Shown: positions 1-8,071, counted from the first letter of the stretch. The stretch: 64,000 nt of DNA from UBA1067 sp050874585 (GCA_050874585.1 JBNMKZ010000002.1:31110-95109); one strand, 5' to 3'. Program-made: numbers and translations. The notes: a model not told the origin generated them from the sequence alone.

Positions 1-762
1 AAGGGCACGCCCGATAATCCCGCCATTACGAAGATTTCGGTTCACCACTTCTGCAAGCTCGTCAATGGTTCGCCATTGCAGCGTCCGACCTGGTACTACG
101 ACACGCGAATCCAGGGCGAGGGCATCGTGGACGTGACGACGCATCTCGTTGACCTCGTCCAGTGGGAGGCGTTTCCGGATGTCCGCCTGACGACGAATGA
201 TGTCGAGATCGTCTCGTCCCGCACTTGGCCGACGCACCTGACGCCCGCACAGTACAAGATGTCCACGGGCGGATCGTGCGCGGCGGATTTTGATTGCGAG
301 GCCAATGGGGAGTTCGTCTGGAAACTGAAGGGCGTTTCGTGCAAAGTCTCCGTCATCTGGAACTTCATGGCCCCGGAGGGCACGGGCGACACGCACGATT
401 CGATGATGCGCGGCACAAAGGCGGAGGTCTTCATCCGTCAGGGACCGAAGGAGGGCTACAGGCCAGTCCTCTACATCCGCTCGCGGGGCGACGCGGCGGC
501 AACTCGCCGTGCGCTTGACGCGGCACTCGTCCGCATTGAGAAATCGTGGCCCGGTGTCGCGGCACAGGAGACGGAGGAACCGGGCGTTTGGCGCATCTCC
601 TACCCGAAGGCGTACGACATCGGACACGAGGCGCATTTCTCCCAGGTCGCTCACACCTATCTCGATTGGATGAAGGCCGGACGCGAGGACCCGCTGTACA
701 TTGACAATATGCTCGTCAAGTACTACACGATTGTCGAGGCGTGGAAGAAGGCGCACGAATGA
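1..762 (+). CDS. Gfo/Idh/MocA-like putative oxidoreductase, C-terminal part
   Basis: The reading frame is open from the first base and ends with TGA at 760-762, so the gene enters from outside and only its last ~253 residues are visible. The sequence GEGIVDVTTHLVDLVQWE, followed by a long alpha/beta segment with SCKVSVIWNFMAPEGTGDTH, resembles the substrate-binding C-terminal domain of putative oxidoreductases in the Gfo/Idh/MocA superfamily. The NAD-binding Rossmann half would lie upstream. The stop overlaps the ATG of the next gene (ATGA at 759-762), so the two are probably translationally coupled. The neighbouring NagA-like deacetylase suggests sugar or amino-sugar metabolism, but the substrate cannot be read from this fragment. 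Confidence 0.7.
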   Translation, partial: KGTPDNPAITKISVHHFCKLVNGSPLQRPTWYYDTRIQGEGIVDVTTHLVDLVQWEAFPDVRLTTNDVEIVSSRTWPTHLTPAQYKMSTGGSCAADFDCEANGEFVWKLKGVSCKVSVIWNFMAPEGTGDTHDSMMRGTKAEVFIRQGPKEGYRPVLYIRSRGDAAATRRALDAALVRIEKSWPGVAAQETEEPGVWRISYPKAYDIGHEAHFSQVAHTYLDWMKAGREDPLYIDNMLVKYYTIVEAWKKAHE

Positions 763-1679
763 ACGCCGGGTGGATCGACCTTCAGGTCAATGGCTACGCA
801 GGCGTTGACTTCAATGCGCGGGGGTTGACGGTCGAGGCCGTCAAGCGCGTGACGGAACGCCTGGCGGCGGACGGCACGGTCGGCTATCTGCCGACGCTTG
901 TCACGGGCGACCCCGAGATGCTGATCGAAACGATTCGAATCGTTGTCGCGGCGCGGCAAAAATACGAGGTCTGTGCGCGGAACATCCTCGGCTTCTTTCT
1001 TGAGGGACCGTTCATCTCGAATCGTCCCGGGGCCGTCGGGACGCATCCCATCGAATGGGTCCATGCGCCGGACCTGGGGCTTTTCGACCGCTTTCAGGAT
1101 GCTGCGGAGGGACTTGTCCGACTCGTCAATGTCGCGGCGGAAGTCCCCGGAATGCCCGCATTCGTGAAGGCACTGACTGAACGGGGCGTGACCGTCTCGC
1201 TTGGACATCAGCTGGCGACAAGCCCGGCGGACATCGAGCCGTGCCTTGCGGCGGGTGCCCGGGCGTTTACACATCTCGGCAATGGCATCCCGAACGAGGT
1301 GAATCGACACGACAACATCGTCTACACGGCCCTGGTCGAGAACCGTGCGTCCGTCATGTTCATTCCGGACGGACACCATCTTCCCGATACGATGCTGAAG
1401 CTTTACTGCCGTGCCGTCCCTGCCACGCGGCTGATCGCCGTGTCGGATGCACAGTATCCGGCTGGCTTGCCGCCGGGCGAATACGAGGTCTGCGACGCCC
1501 ATGCGCGGCTGGAGCCCAATGGACTCCTGTGGAACCCGGCCCGCAAGTGCCTCGTGGGAGCCACGACTCCGATTGCCAGGTGCATGGAAATCCTGCGTAC
1601 ACGCGTCGGGCTGACGGAAGGGGAGTGCCGCCTCATCGGGCACGACAATGCGCTGAACCTCATCGGTTGCGCTCGGTAG
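759..1679 (+). CDS. nagA: NagA-like N-acetylglucosamine-6-phosphate deacetylase, TIM barrel only
   Basis: This 306-residue protein matches the amidohydrolase barrel of N-acetylglucosamine-6-phosphate deacetylases, which remove acetate from GlcNAc-6-P in amino-sugar catabolism and wall recycling. Family landmarks are in order: IDLQVNGYAGVDF (6-18), LEGPFIS with the metal-ligand Glu82, GH150 followed by QLATSP, THLGNGI with His172, DGHHLP (204-209), and VSDAQ with the catalytic Asp230. The usual enzyme is about 380 residues. Here the first ~50 residues and last ~35 (GHDNALNLIG is almost the end), which together make the small beta-sandwich domain, are absent. The chosen start is ATG 759, overlapping the previous stop; a GTG at 741 would add only six residues. 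A related amidohydrolase with another substrate is possible. Confidence 0.8.
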   Translation: MNAGWIDLQVNGYAGVDFNARGLTVEAVKRVTERLAADGTVGYLPTLVTGDPEMLIETIRIVVAARQKYEVCARNILGFFLEGPFISNRPGAVGTHPIEWVHAPDLGLFDRFQDAAEGLVRLVNVAAEVPGMPAFVKALTERGVTVSLGHQLATSPADIEPCLAAGARAFTHLGNGIPNEVNRHDNIVYTALVENRASVMFIPDGHHLPDTMLKLYCRAVPATRLIAVSDAQYPAGLPPGEYEVCDAHARLEPNGLLWNPARKCLVGATTPIARCMEILRTRVGLTEGECRLIGHDNALNLIGCAR

Positions 1680-1696
1680 TCACCCGCCACGCGGCA

Positions 1697-3001
1697 TCAG
1701 AGGCTTTTCGCCGCGAGGTCGCGTATGCGGCGTGACGTGCGCACGGCGCAGAACTGCTTGCCGCACATTGAGCAGTGGTCGTCGCCATGGTCGGCATCGG
1801 TGAGTGCCCGCGTCTTCAGCCAGCGTGCCTGCGCATGCTCGGGGTCGAGCGATGCCGCAAACTGCTCGTCCCAGCAGAAGTTTCGCCGCGCATCGGCCAT
1901 CGCGTCGTCTTGTGCCCGCGCACCCTTCAGTCCACGGGCGACATCACCCGCATGCGCGGCGATGCGGAAGGCGATACAGCCGCGATGCACCTCGTCGGCA
2001 TCGGGAAGTCCAAGGTGTTCGGCGGGCGTGACATAGCAGAGAAGCGAAGCCCCGTAGGTCGCCGCCGCCGTTGCGCCAATCGCCGAGACGATGTGGTCGT
2101 AGCCGGGCGCGACATCCGTAACGACGGGACCAAGCACGTAGAAGGGAGCACCCTTGCAGACTTTCTGCTCGCGCTCCATATTCATCTGAATTTCGTTGAA
2201 GGGGATGTGGCCCGGTCCTTCCACCATCACCTGAACGCCACGCGCACGGCAACGCTCAACCAGCTCGCCCAGCACATCCAGTTCAGCGAATTGCGCGGCA
2301 TCCGAGGCATCCGCCAGACAGCCGGAACGCAGGCCGTCGCCGAGAGAGACGGTGACATCGTGCTGGACGAGAATGTCGAGGACCTCGTCCCACTTTTCGT
2401 ACAGGGGATTCTCGCGGTTGTTGGCCATCATCCATTCGGCCATAATCGAGCCGCCTCGGCTGACGATGCCCATCTTGCGCTTCATCGCGAGAGGGATGGC
2501 CGCCCGCAGAAGACCGGCGTGAAGCGTCATGAAGTCAACGCCCTGTTCGGCCTGTGCGCGGATGACGTCCAGCAGAAAGGATGGATCCATGTGCGGGATG
2601 TCGCCTTCGAGCCGGGAGATCGTCTCGTAGACGGGGACGGTGCCGAGCGGACGGTCGCTCGCGTCAAGCATGCCCTGTCGAATGGACTTGAGGTCGTCCG
2701 ATCCAACCGAAAGATCCATGACGAAATCGGCTTCCGCCTTAAGTGCGATGGCGAGTTTCTCCAGTTCGTCGCCCTTGCCTGAATGTGTCACGCTCCGGCC
2801 GAGATTCGCGTTGATTTTCGTGCGGAAGACTCGGCCGACCCCAATGGGCCGTGCGTTTGTGTGGTGGATGTTCAGCGGGATGACGGCCTCGCCGCGTACG
2901 ACAGCGACGCGCACGGTCTCCGCATCAATTCCCTCGTCCGCCGCGACGATTTTCATCGCCTCGGTCACCTGACCCTTGCGGGCCGCTTCCAGTTGTGTCA
3001 T
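1697..3001 (-). CDS. thiC: Phosphomethylpyrimidine synthase ThiC
   Basis: ThiC is the radical-SAM enzyme that rearranges aminoimidazole ribotide into hydroxymethylpyrimidine phosphate for thiamine synthesis. The 434-residue product has family signatures throughout: NINAN-type KINANLGRS, SRGGSIMAEWM, SLGDGLRSG, MVEGPGHIP, GPVVTDVAPGYDH, YVTPAEHLGLP. The C-terminal cluster motif C410-x2-C413-x4-C418 (CSMCGKQFC) binds the 4Fe-4S cluster. An AAAGGA ribosome site lies 8 bases before the ATG, directly after a TPP riboswitch, so thiamine pyrophosphate should repress it. The gene converges on nagA with only 17 bases between stops. Other thiamine genes are not in the window. Confidence 0.97.
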   Translation of the reverse strand: MTQLEAARKGQVTEAMKIVAADEGIDAETVRVAVVRGEAVIPLNIHHTNARPIGVGRVFRTKINANLGRSVTHSGKGDELEKLAIALKAEADFVMDLSVGSDDLKSIRQGMLDASDRPLGTVPVYETISRLEGDIPHMDPSFLLDVIRAQAEQGVDFMTLHAGLLRAAIPLAMKRKMGIVSRGGSIMAEWMMANNRENPLYEKWDEVLDILVQHDVTVSLGDGLRSGCLADASDAAQFAELDVLGELVERCRARGVQVMVEGPGHIPFNEIQMNMEREQKVCKGAPFYVLGPVVTDVAPGYDHIVSAIGATAAATYGASLLCYVTPAEHLGLPDADEVHRGCIAFRIAAHAGDVARGLKGARAQDDAMADARRNFCWDEQFAASLDPEHAQARWLKTRALTDADHGDDHCSMCGKQFCAVRTSRRIRDLAAKSL

Positions 3002-3010
3002 GCGTCTTGT

Positions 3011-3094
3011 CCTTTCCTACGCGGGCATTACCCCGTTCAGGTTCTGTCGGTTTTTCTCAGCCGAGGCGCACCCTGCGCCCTGGCACCCGAAGCG
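3011..3094 (-). promoter_or_regulatory. TPP riboswitch (THI element) of thiC
   Basis: Reading the minus strand, the leader contains the conserved thiamine aptamer elements in order: TTCGGGTGCC, then GGCTGAGA, then a short arm, then GAACCTGA, and finally TAATGCC-GCGTAGGAAAGG. These are the TPP-binding core and the P1 closing strand of the THI box. The thiC Shine-Dalgarno (AAAGGA) begins within the 3' edge of the aptamer. I see no intrinsic terminator, so control is more likely at translation initiation than at transcript termination (inference). Confidence 0.93.
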
Positions 3095-3103
3095 ACAGCG
3101 GAT

Positions 3104-3117
3104 AGTATACCAAAAAA
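3104..3117 (-). promoter_or_regulatory. thiC promoter, extended -10
   Basis: On the minus strand the sequence reads TTTTTTGGTATACT, with the -10 hexamer TATACT at 3109-3104 and TGG just before it. Transcription would begin near 3097, almost exactly at the first paired bases of the TPP aptamer. No convincing -35 is visible. Confidence 0.6.
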
Positions 3118-3316
3118 GCGTTTTCTCCGTCGGCGTTTGACGCACTGCGTCGAAGCATTTTCTGATGTCCTTCCGTGATTTTGGTGTGGTCCGTGGATGG
3201 TTTTTCGTGTAATCGTCTGGACAAAAAGGACGGTTTTTCGCGGCAAGATCGCGAGGGTCGAAGTCCCTCTCCCGTTGTTTTGGACCCGAAGTCTCGTGGT
3301 TTTAAAGTTCGAGTCC

Positions 3317-3426
3317 CGCGGTGACTCGGTCAGTCACCCGCAGTGACTCGGTCAGTCACCCGCGGTGATTCAGTCGGTTTCTCGCGGTGATTCCGCCGGT
3401 TTCTCGCGGTGATTCCGCCGTGATTT
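3317..3426. repeat. Tandem array, 5 units of exactly 22 bases
   Basis: Five contiguous units start at 3317, 3339, 3361, 3383 and 3405. Each begins CGCGGTGA or CGCAGTGA. Units 1-2 contain GGTGACT-CGGTC-AGTCACC or a near match, a 7-bp palindrome with a 5-base loop. Units 3-4 end GGTTTCT instead. Weaker 22-base similarity (units ending GAAGTCT and GAGTCC) extends upstream to about 3273. The period is not a multiple of three and there are no spacers, so this is neither coding nor a CRISPR. Confidence 0.9.
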
Positions 3427-3440
3427 GGGCAAAAGAAGGC

Positions 3441-3464
3441 GGGCGGGGGACAGTTCCCCCGCCC
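3441..3464. other. Perfect 10-bp stem-loop
   Basis: GGGCGGGGGA and TCCCCCGCCC are perfect reverse complements separated by the tetraloop CAGT. The structure is very stable, but no T-tract follows on either strand, so it is not a standard intrinsic terminator. It sits just after the 22-base array. Confidence 0.6.
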
Positions 3465-3651
3465 GTTCTGCGGTGACGGCAGTGTGCGTCCGCCGCGCTG
3501 CGGATGCGCAAGTGCCACTCAGGCGGCCCGCCGTGGGGCGGACGTGTGCGCCGCGGGCCCGATTCGCGCAGGCGCGGCGCATATAAGGGTGCTTGCGGGC
3601 AAGGCTGGGGGCGAAGGGACGGGGACTGCGCCCCCGAACCCCCGCTTGAGA

Positions 3652-3702
3652 ACGGCGGAGCGAAGCCCCACCGCGTAGGCGTTTTGAAGGCGCAGGCGCG
3701 GC
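3652..3702. repeat. Dispersed intergenic repeat, copy 1
   Basis: The 41 bases at 3662-3702 (GAAGCCCCACCGCGTAGG onwards) differ from 4432-4472 at only three positions. Both copies are preceded by GGAGCG-type sequence. A more diverged relative occurs at 57253-57291. The function is unknown. Confidence 0.75.
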
Positions 3703-3798
3703 GCTTTTGTGCGTGCGGCTCCCCGCGTCCCTTCGCGGCGGAATGTGTAATTCTCGACTGGGGCTACGGAGTTCCTCCGAACGCCCTCGTTGGCAAAA

Positions 3799-4005
3799 TC
3801 ATTTCGCTTCATCGGCATAGTCAATCCTTCCTGCCAGCTCTGCCGGCACTTTGCGTGATGTCATCCCGTCCGACCGTCTAATCGTCTCGCCAGCAGCGCG
3901 TTCGTTCTCTTTCGCCGGTGCCGCATAATTCATTGCGCCGGCCTTTTTCTTGTTGCGCTGGGCGAGGTCCTCCGTTCGTTGAAGAGGGAGTCCTCCGTCG
4001 GACAA
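3799..4005 (-). CDS. Possible small protein behind an orphan promoter
   Basis: A strong extended -10 (TGGTATAAT, 4024-4016) on the minus strand is followed, 10 bases later, by a TTG-initiated frame of 68 codons. It ends TGA and has the C-terminal sequence RIDYADEAK. The spacing matches that of confident leaderless genes in this window, which is the main reason to list it. Codon quality is unremarkable and I recognise no domain. A later in-frame ATG would give a 44-residue protein. The transcript could equally be a non-coding RNA, or the promoter could be a relic. Confidence 0.25.
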   Translation of the reverse strand: MSDGGLPLQRTEDLAQRNKKKAGAMNYAAPAKENERAAGETIRRSDGMTSRKVPAELAGRIDYADEAK

Positions 4006-4015
4006 GATGCCGCAA

Positions 4016-4027
4016 ATTATACCATAT
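4016..4027 (-). promoter_or_regulatory. Orphan extended -10 promoter
   Basis: The minus strand reads GATATGGTATAAT with TATAAT at 4021-4016, a full match to the -10 hexamer plus the TGN extension seen at other promoters here. No annotated gene lies downstream except the possible small ORF at 3799-4005. Confidence 0.5.
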
Positions 4028-4061
4028 CCGTCGCGCCGCTTGCAAGGGGGCGGATTGCCGA

Positions 4062-4133
4062 ACCACGGAATACGCGGAGCACACGGAAAAGGGACGGGCG
4101 TTTTTAGCCGCAAGGGACGCAAAGGTCGCAGGG
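4062..4133. repeat. Short degenerate direct repeats
   Basis: ACCACGGAATACGCGGAGCA followed by CACGGAA, then AGCCGCAAGGGACGCAAAGG and TCGCAGGG, form two runs of 8-10-base degenerate direct repeats (CACGGAA-like and CGCAA/CGCAG-like). From memory, similar low-complexity strings occur between genes in PVC and related genomes. They show no coding character. Confidence 0.45.
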
Positions 4134-4410
4134 AAAGTGGGGATGGGGCTTGAAAGATTTGAAGGGCGCGGGTGCGGCAGACTGAATGGGAGGGGCCTTG
4201 CCCGTGTGCCCCCGCGCCGCCGGCAACCGTGCTGACCCGCGCCGGGGCGGCCCGGAGGACGCGTCCGCCGCCGGATGCCGCGCCCCATCGGGACTGCGAA
4301 CCCCTCAGCTCGCCGTCGCCGCGCCCCACCCGCTCCTCACCTCCGCCCGTTCGAGGGCTTCTCCGGGGCTTCTCGAACGGCAATCCAGAATGAATGAGGC
4401 TTGGGAGGGG

Positions 4411-4476
4411 CGGAGCGCAGAAGGGCGGGGAGAAGCCCCACCGCGCAGGCGTTGTGAAGGCGCAGGTGCGGCAAAA
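4411..4476. repeat. Dispersed intergenic repeat, copy 2
   Basis: This is the second copy of the 41-base element at 3662-3702, here at 4432-4472 with three substitutions, followed by GCAAAACC. The flank GCGGAGCGCAGAAGGGCGGG also resembles sequence before the third relative near 57225. Confidence 0.75.
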
Positions 4477-4724
4477 CCACCTGCCGCGTTCCATCCTGTG
4501 GTCGGCCTGTTCCCTCGTCTCGGGCGAGTGGGTGAGCGCGGCGGTCGCACGAGAGGTGCGGTGCGACTCGCAGCCGTAGGAGAGGCCTCCGTCCGCAGCC
4601 AGTGATAACCGCCGAGGCAGGGCAGGCTCAGCGAAGTTGCTTGTCTAAGCGCGAAAGGCGTTGCGAGATCGCCGCCGCATCCGGGTCGGGCGAGCCGCCG
4701 CGCAAGCCCACGAGCAGGCGGTTT

Positions 4725-4735
4725 TATGATATAAT
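4725..4735 (+). promoter_or_regulatory. Promoter of the carboxyltransferase-glg operon
   Basis: TTTTATGATATAAT contains TATAAT at 4730-4735 with TGA immediately before it (extended -10). Transcription would start near 4742, giving a leader of about 40 bases before the ATG at 4784. This rules out the in-frame ATG at 4736 as the start. Confidence 0.7.
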
Positions 4736-4783
4736 ATGAGCGTTTGGGTGGTAGTTCGCCCATACAGTGGAAGTAGAGACGAT

Positions 4784-6493
4784 ATGAAAAAAACAGAGAA
4801 ACATTTGGTTCGGATTACGGATACAACCTTGCGCGATGCGCACCAGTCCCTGTGGGCGACGCGTATGCGGACGGACGACATTCTCGGCATTGCCGAAAAG
4901 ATGGATAATGCGGGCTTCTACTCCCTGGAATGCTGGGGCGGGGCGACCTTTGACGTCTGTATGCGCTTCCTGCGCGAGAACCCCTGGGAGCGTCTGCGCC
5001 AGATTCGCAAGGTCTGCAAGAAGACGCCGCTTCAGATGCTGTTGCGCGGTCAGAACATTCTCGGCTACAAGCACTACCCGGACGACATCGTCGAACGCTT
5101 TGTCGCGCTGGCCTGCGAGAACGGGATGGACATTTTCCGCGTCTTCGATGCGCTGAACGATCCGCGCAACCTTGAGACGGCGATTCGCAGCGTGAAGAAG
5201 TACGGCGGGCATGCGCAGGGTACGATTTGCTACACGACGTCGCCCGTGCACACGACCGAGCTTTACGTGAAGCTTGCGAAGGAGCAGGCCGACATGGGCA
5301 TCGATTCGCTGGCCATCAAGGACATGGCCGGCATCCTGACGCCCGGCGCGGCGCGGGAGCTTGTCGCGGCGATTACGAAGGCCCTGCCCGAGATGCCGAT
5401 TCAGATTCACTCGCACATGACGAGCGGCATGGCGGCGGCGATGTACATGGCGGCCGTTGAGGCGGGTGCCGGGTGCGTGGACTGCGCCATCTCGACGATG
5501 AGCTCGTTCTCGTCCCAGCCGCCGACCGAGTCGATTGTCGCGATTCTCGAGTCCGAGGGCTACTCCACGGGGCTTGATCAGACGAAGCTCGCCGAGATCA
5601 ACGCCTACTTCAAGGATCTCAAGAAGAAGCGTCAGCCCGCCTCGTCCGCCAAGGTCGAGCCGGTGGATGCGGGCGTTCTCGTCCATGCGATTCCCGGCGG
5701 CATGATCTCGAACCTGCGTTCGCAGCTCGCGCAGCAGGATGCGCTCGATCGTCTGCCCGAGGTTCTGGCGGAACTGCCGAAGACCCGTGCGGACATGGGG
5801 TATCCGCCGCTGGTGACGCCGACCTCGCAGATTGTCGGCGTGCAGAGCGTGCTGAACGTCCTTTCGGGCAAGCGCTATTCGATGGTCACCGACGAGACGC
5901 GGCGTTATGCGGCTGGGTATTATGGGCGCACCCCTGTGCCGATTGAGGCGAAGCTTCGCAAGAAACTCATGGGCACCCTGAAGCCGATTACCTGCCGTCC
6001 GGCGGATCTTCTGAAGCCGGGGCTTGTCGCCGCTGCCGAGGAACTGCCGCCGAACACGATTCGTGCGGAGGAGGACATCCTTTCGTACGCGCTCTTCCCC
6101 GAGGTCGCGCTTGGCTACTTCAAGTGGCGCAATGCCGATCCGAAGACGCGCGAGCCGATTCCCGCCGATGTCGAGGCCGCGAAGCAGGCGGCGGCGGCTC
6201 CTGCGGCCGTTGCGAAGGCTGATGCGAAGCCGGCGGCCGGCGCGGCGGCCGTTCCGCAGAACGGAACGCCTGTCGTGGCCCCGCTGAACGGTACGTTCTA
6301 CCGCAGCGATGCGCCTGGCAAGCCCCAGATGGCGGCTGATGGTGCGGCCGTGAAGTCGGGCGATGCCGTCTGTGTCGTTGAGGCCATGAAGCTCTTCAAT
6401 CCGATCAAGGCGACGGCGGCCGGCAAGATTACCTTCCTCGTGCCGCATGGTACGCCCGTGACGAAGGGACAGGTTCTTGCGACAATCGCCTAA
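4784..6493 (+). CDS. Biotin-dependent carboxyltransferase (oxaloacetate decarboxylase alpha / pyruvate carboxylase subunit B)
   Basis: The 569-residue protein starts with a carboxyltransferase barrel: ITDTTLRDAHQSLWATRMRT, FRVFDALND, the metal site HSHMTSGM, and a conserved C-terminal helical part. An Ala-rich linker (about 465-490) leads to a biotin carrier domain whose biotinylated lysine is K536 in VEAMKLFNP. It transfers CO2 between biotin and pyruvate/oxaloacetate. In soluble form with a separate biotin carboxylase it would be PycB; with membrane subunits it would be OadA. Neither partner is nearby, so the two cannot be separated. The start at 4784 was chosen because the upstream in-frame ATG lies against the -10. 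glgA follows 30 bases downstream, probably in the same transcript. Confidence 0.88.
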   Translation: MKKTEKHLVRITDTTLRDAHQSLWATRMRTDDILGIAEKMDNAGFYSLECWGGATFDVCMRFLRENPWERLRQIRKVCKKTPLQMLLRGQNILGYKHYPDDIVERFVALACENGMDIFRVFDALNDPRNLETAIRSVKKYGGHAQGTICYTTSPVHTTELYVKLAKEQADMGIDSLAIKDMAGILTPGAARELVAAITKALPEMPIQIHSHMTSGMAAAMYMAAVEAGAGCVDCAISTMSSFSSQPPTESIVAILESEGYSTGLDQTKLAEINAYFKDLKKKRQPASSAKVEPVDAGVLVHAIPGGMISNLRSQLAQQDALDRLPEVLAELPKTRADMGYPPLVTPTSQIVGVQSVLNVLSGKRYSMVTDETRRYAAGYYGRTPVPIEAKLRKKLMGTLKPITCRPADLLKPGLVAAAEELPPNTIRAEEDILSYALFPEVALGYFKWRNADPKTREPIPADVEAAKQAAAAPAAVAKADAKPAAGAAAVPQNGTPVVAPLNGTFYRSDAPGKPQMAADGAAVKSGDAVCVVEAMKLFNPIKATAAGKITFLVPHGTPVTKGQVLATIA

Positions 6494-6523
6494 CTAAGTC
6501 AATGTAAGGAGTGATAGGACGTC

Positions 6524-8071
6524 ATGTCGGGTCAGAAAGCAAAGGGTCGTAATCCGCGTATTCTGATTGTCACTCCGGAGATTACCTATCTCCCGGAGGG
6601 CATGGGGAATCTGGCGGGCAAGATGTCCGCCAAGGCTGGCGGCATGGCGGATGTGTCCGCCTCTCTCGTCTCGGCTCTTCACCTGCTCGGTGCTGACGTC
6701 CATGTCGCGTTGCCGCACTATCGGCGGATGTTCCATGTCGAGACGGCTCAGCTCGTGGCTGAGGAGTTGCGCAAGTACAAGAGCCACCTGCCGGATGAGC
6801 GCATTCATCTGGCTGAGGACCGCTGCTTCTACTACCGCGACACCGTCTATGCGCAGGGCGAGGGCAACATCAAGCTTGCCCTTGCGTTTCAGCGCGAGGT
6901 GATCAATAACATCATCCCGTATGTCCAGCCGGACCTGATTCACTGCAATGACTGGATGACGGGGCTGATTCCGGCGGCGGCGCGGCGTGAGGGGATTCCC
7001 TGCCTCTTCACCGTTCACAACATTCACACGCAGAAGTTGACTTTGGCGCGGGTTGAGGATGCCGGCATCGACGCGGCGGAATTTTGGTCGAACCTCTACT
7101 ACAGCTATCCTCCCTACAACTACGAGGAGTCGCGCAACTCGAATCCGATCGACCTTCAGGCCTCCGGCATTTTCGGTGCGCACTTCATCAACACCGTCTC
7201 GCCGACCTTCTTGAAGGAAATCGTCAACGGTTGGCATTCCTTTATTCCGGATTCGATTCGGAATGAAATTCGCAACAAGTATTACGCCGGTTGCGCCGAG
7301 GGCATCCTGAATGCCCCGGACCCGACCGATAATCCGGTTACGGACGACAAGATTCCGTTCCACTACGGACCCGAGAACCACCGCGAGATGAAGCGCAAGA
7401 ACAAGGTTGAGCTTCAGCACGCGCTTGGTCTTGAGGAGAATCCGGACGTTCCGCTGTTCTTCTGGCCGAGCCGGCTCGATCCCGTTCAGAAGGGGCCGCA
7501 GTTGCTGACGGACATTACCTACCGCTTCCTCTCGAAGTATGCGGATCGCGGGGCGCAGATTGCCGTTATTGCGAATGGTCCGTACCAGCAGCCGTTTTGG
7601 GACATCCGTTCCTTCCATGGGCTTCAGAAGCGCCTCGGTGTGCACAATTTTGACGCGAGGCTTTCGCAGCTCGGCTTTGCCGCGTCCGACTTTACGCTGA
7701 TGCCGTCGCTCTTTGAGCCGTGCGGGTTGCCCCAGATGCAGGCGCCGATTTACGGTTCGCTGGCCGTCGTCCACAATACGGGTGGGCTTCACGATACGGT
7801 TGAAATGCTGGATGTCGGGCATTCGACGGGCAACGGATTCGTCTTTGACACCTACGACTCCCAGGGGCTTTTCTGGGCAATGGATCAGGCGATGGCGTTC
7901 TATTCCCTGCCCGCAGATGTCCGCGATCGCGAGGTTGCGCGGATTATGCGCGAGTCGTTGCGCCGCTTCAACCATGAGGCCTGCGCCAAGGAGTACATCA
8001 AACTTTACGAGAAGATGCTCGATCGTCCACTTGTGAGGGAAGGCGTATCCGATGGTGCACTTGCTGGATGA
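6524..8071 (+). CDS. glgA: Glycogen/starch synthase GlgA (GT5)
   Basis: GlgA elongates alpha-1,4-glucan from ADP- or UDP-glucose. The 515-residue protein has the GT5 N-terminal signature KAGGMADVSASL (KxGGLxDV motif), NDWMTGLIP, and FTVHNIHTQ. The C-terminal GT-B half has SRLDPVQKGPQLL and the nucleotide-sugar site PSLFEPCGLPQMQ-(9)-VVHNTGGLHDTV. AAGGAG lies 12 bases before the ATG. Its 3' end overlaps glgB by 20 bases, so synthase and branching enzyme are made together. GlgC, which supplies ADP-glucose, is not in the window. Confidence 0.95.
   Translation: MSGQKAKGRNPRILIVTPEITYLPEGMGNLAGKMSAKAGGMADVSASLVSALHLLGADVHVALPHYRRMFHVETAQLVAEELRKYKSHLPDERIHLAEDRCFYYRDTVYAQGEGNIKLALAFQREVINNIIPYVQPDLIHCNDWMTGLIPAAARREGIPCLFTVHNIHTQKLTLARVEDAGIDAAEFWSNLYYSYPPYNYEESRNSNPIDLQASGIFGAHFINTVSPTFLKEIVNGWHSFIPDSIRNEIRNKYYAGCAEGILNAPDPTDNPVTDDKIPFHYGPENHREMKRKNKVELQHALGLEENPDVPLFFWPSRLDPVQKGPQLLTDITYRFLSKYADRGAQIAVIANGPYQQPFWDIRSFHGLQKRLGVHNFDARLSQLGFAASDFTLMPSLFEPCGLPQMQAPIYGSLAVVHNTGGLHDTVEMLDVGHSTGNGFVFDTYDSQGLFWAMDQAMAFYSLPADVRDREVARIMRESLRRFNHEACAKEYIKLYEKMLDRPLVREGVSDGALAG

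Larger units (their letters stand above)
3118..4724. other. Gene-poor, repeat-rich intergenic stretch
   Basis: About 1.6 kb separate the thiC and carboxyltransferase promoters. Six-frame reading frames here are arginine/proline/alanine-rich and overlap on both strands, as expected for non-coding GC-rich DNA. Recognisable content: a 22-base tandem array (3317-3426), a strong hairpin (3441-3464), two copies of a dispersed ~41-base repeat (3662-3702 and 4432-4472), one minus-strand promoter with a possible small ORF (3799-4024), and short degenerate repeats (4062-4133). I see nothing interpretable in the rest. Confidence 0.6.

Noticed and set aside
3868..4494. Upstream part of the 231-codon minus-strand ORF
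   Set aside because: It covers repeat DNA with Pro/Arg-rich translation and starts long before the only promoter. Only the part after the promoter was kept, as a weak candidate.
4736..4783. Earlier ATG start for the carboxyltransferase
   Set aside because: The ATG touches the -10 hexamer, so the transcript would begin after it. The added 16 residues are not part of the family.
4724..6448. Minus-strand ORF of 574 codons antisense to the carboxyltransferase
   Set aside because: Shadow frame; the sense strand has full catalytic and biotin motifs. The same applies to 8337-10079, 10542-12545 and 57549-59855.
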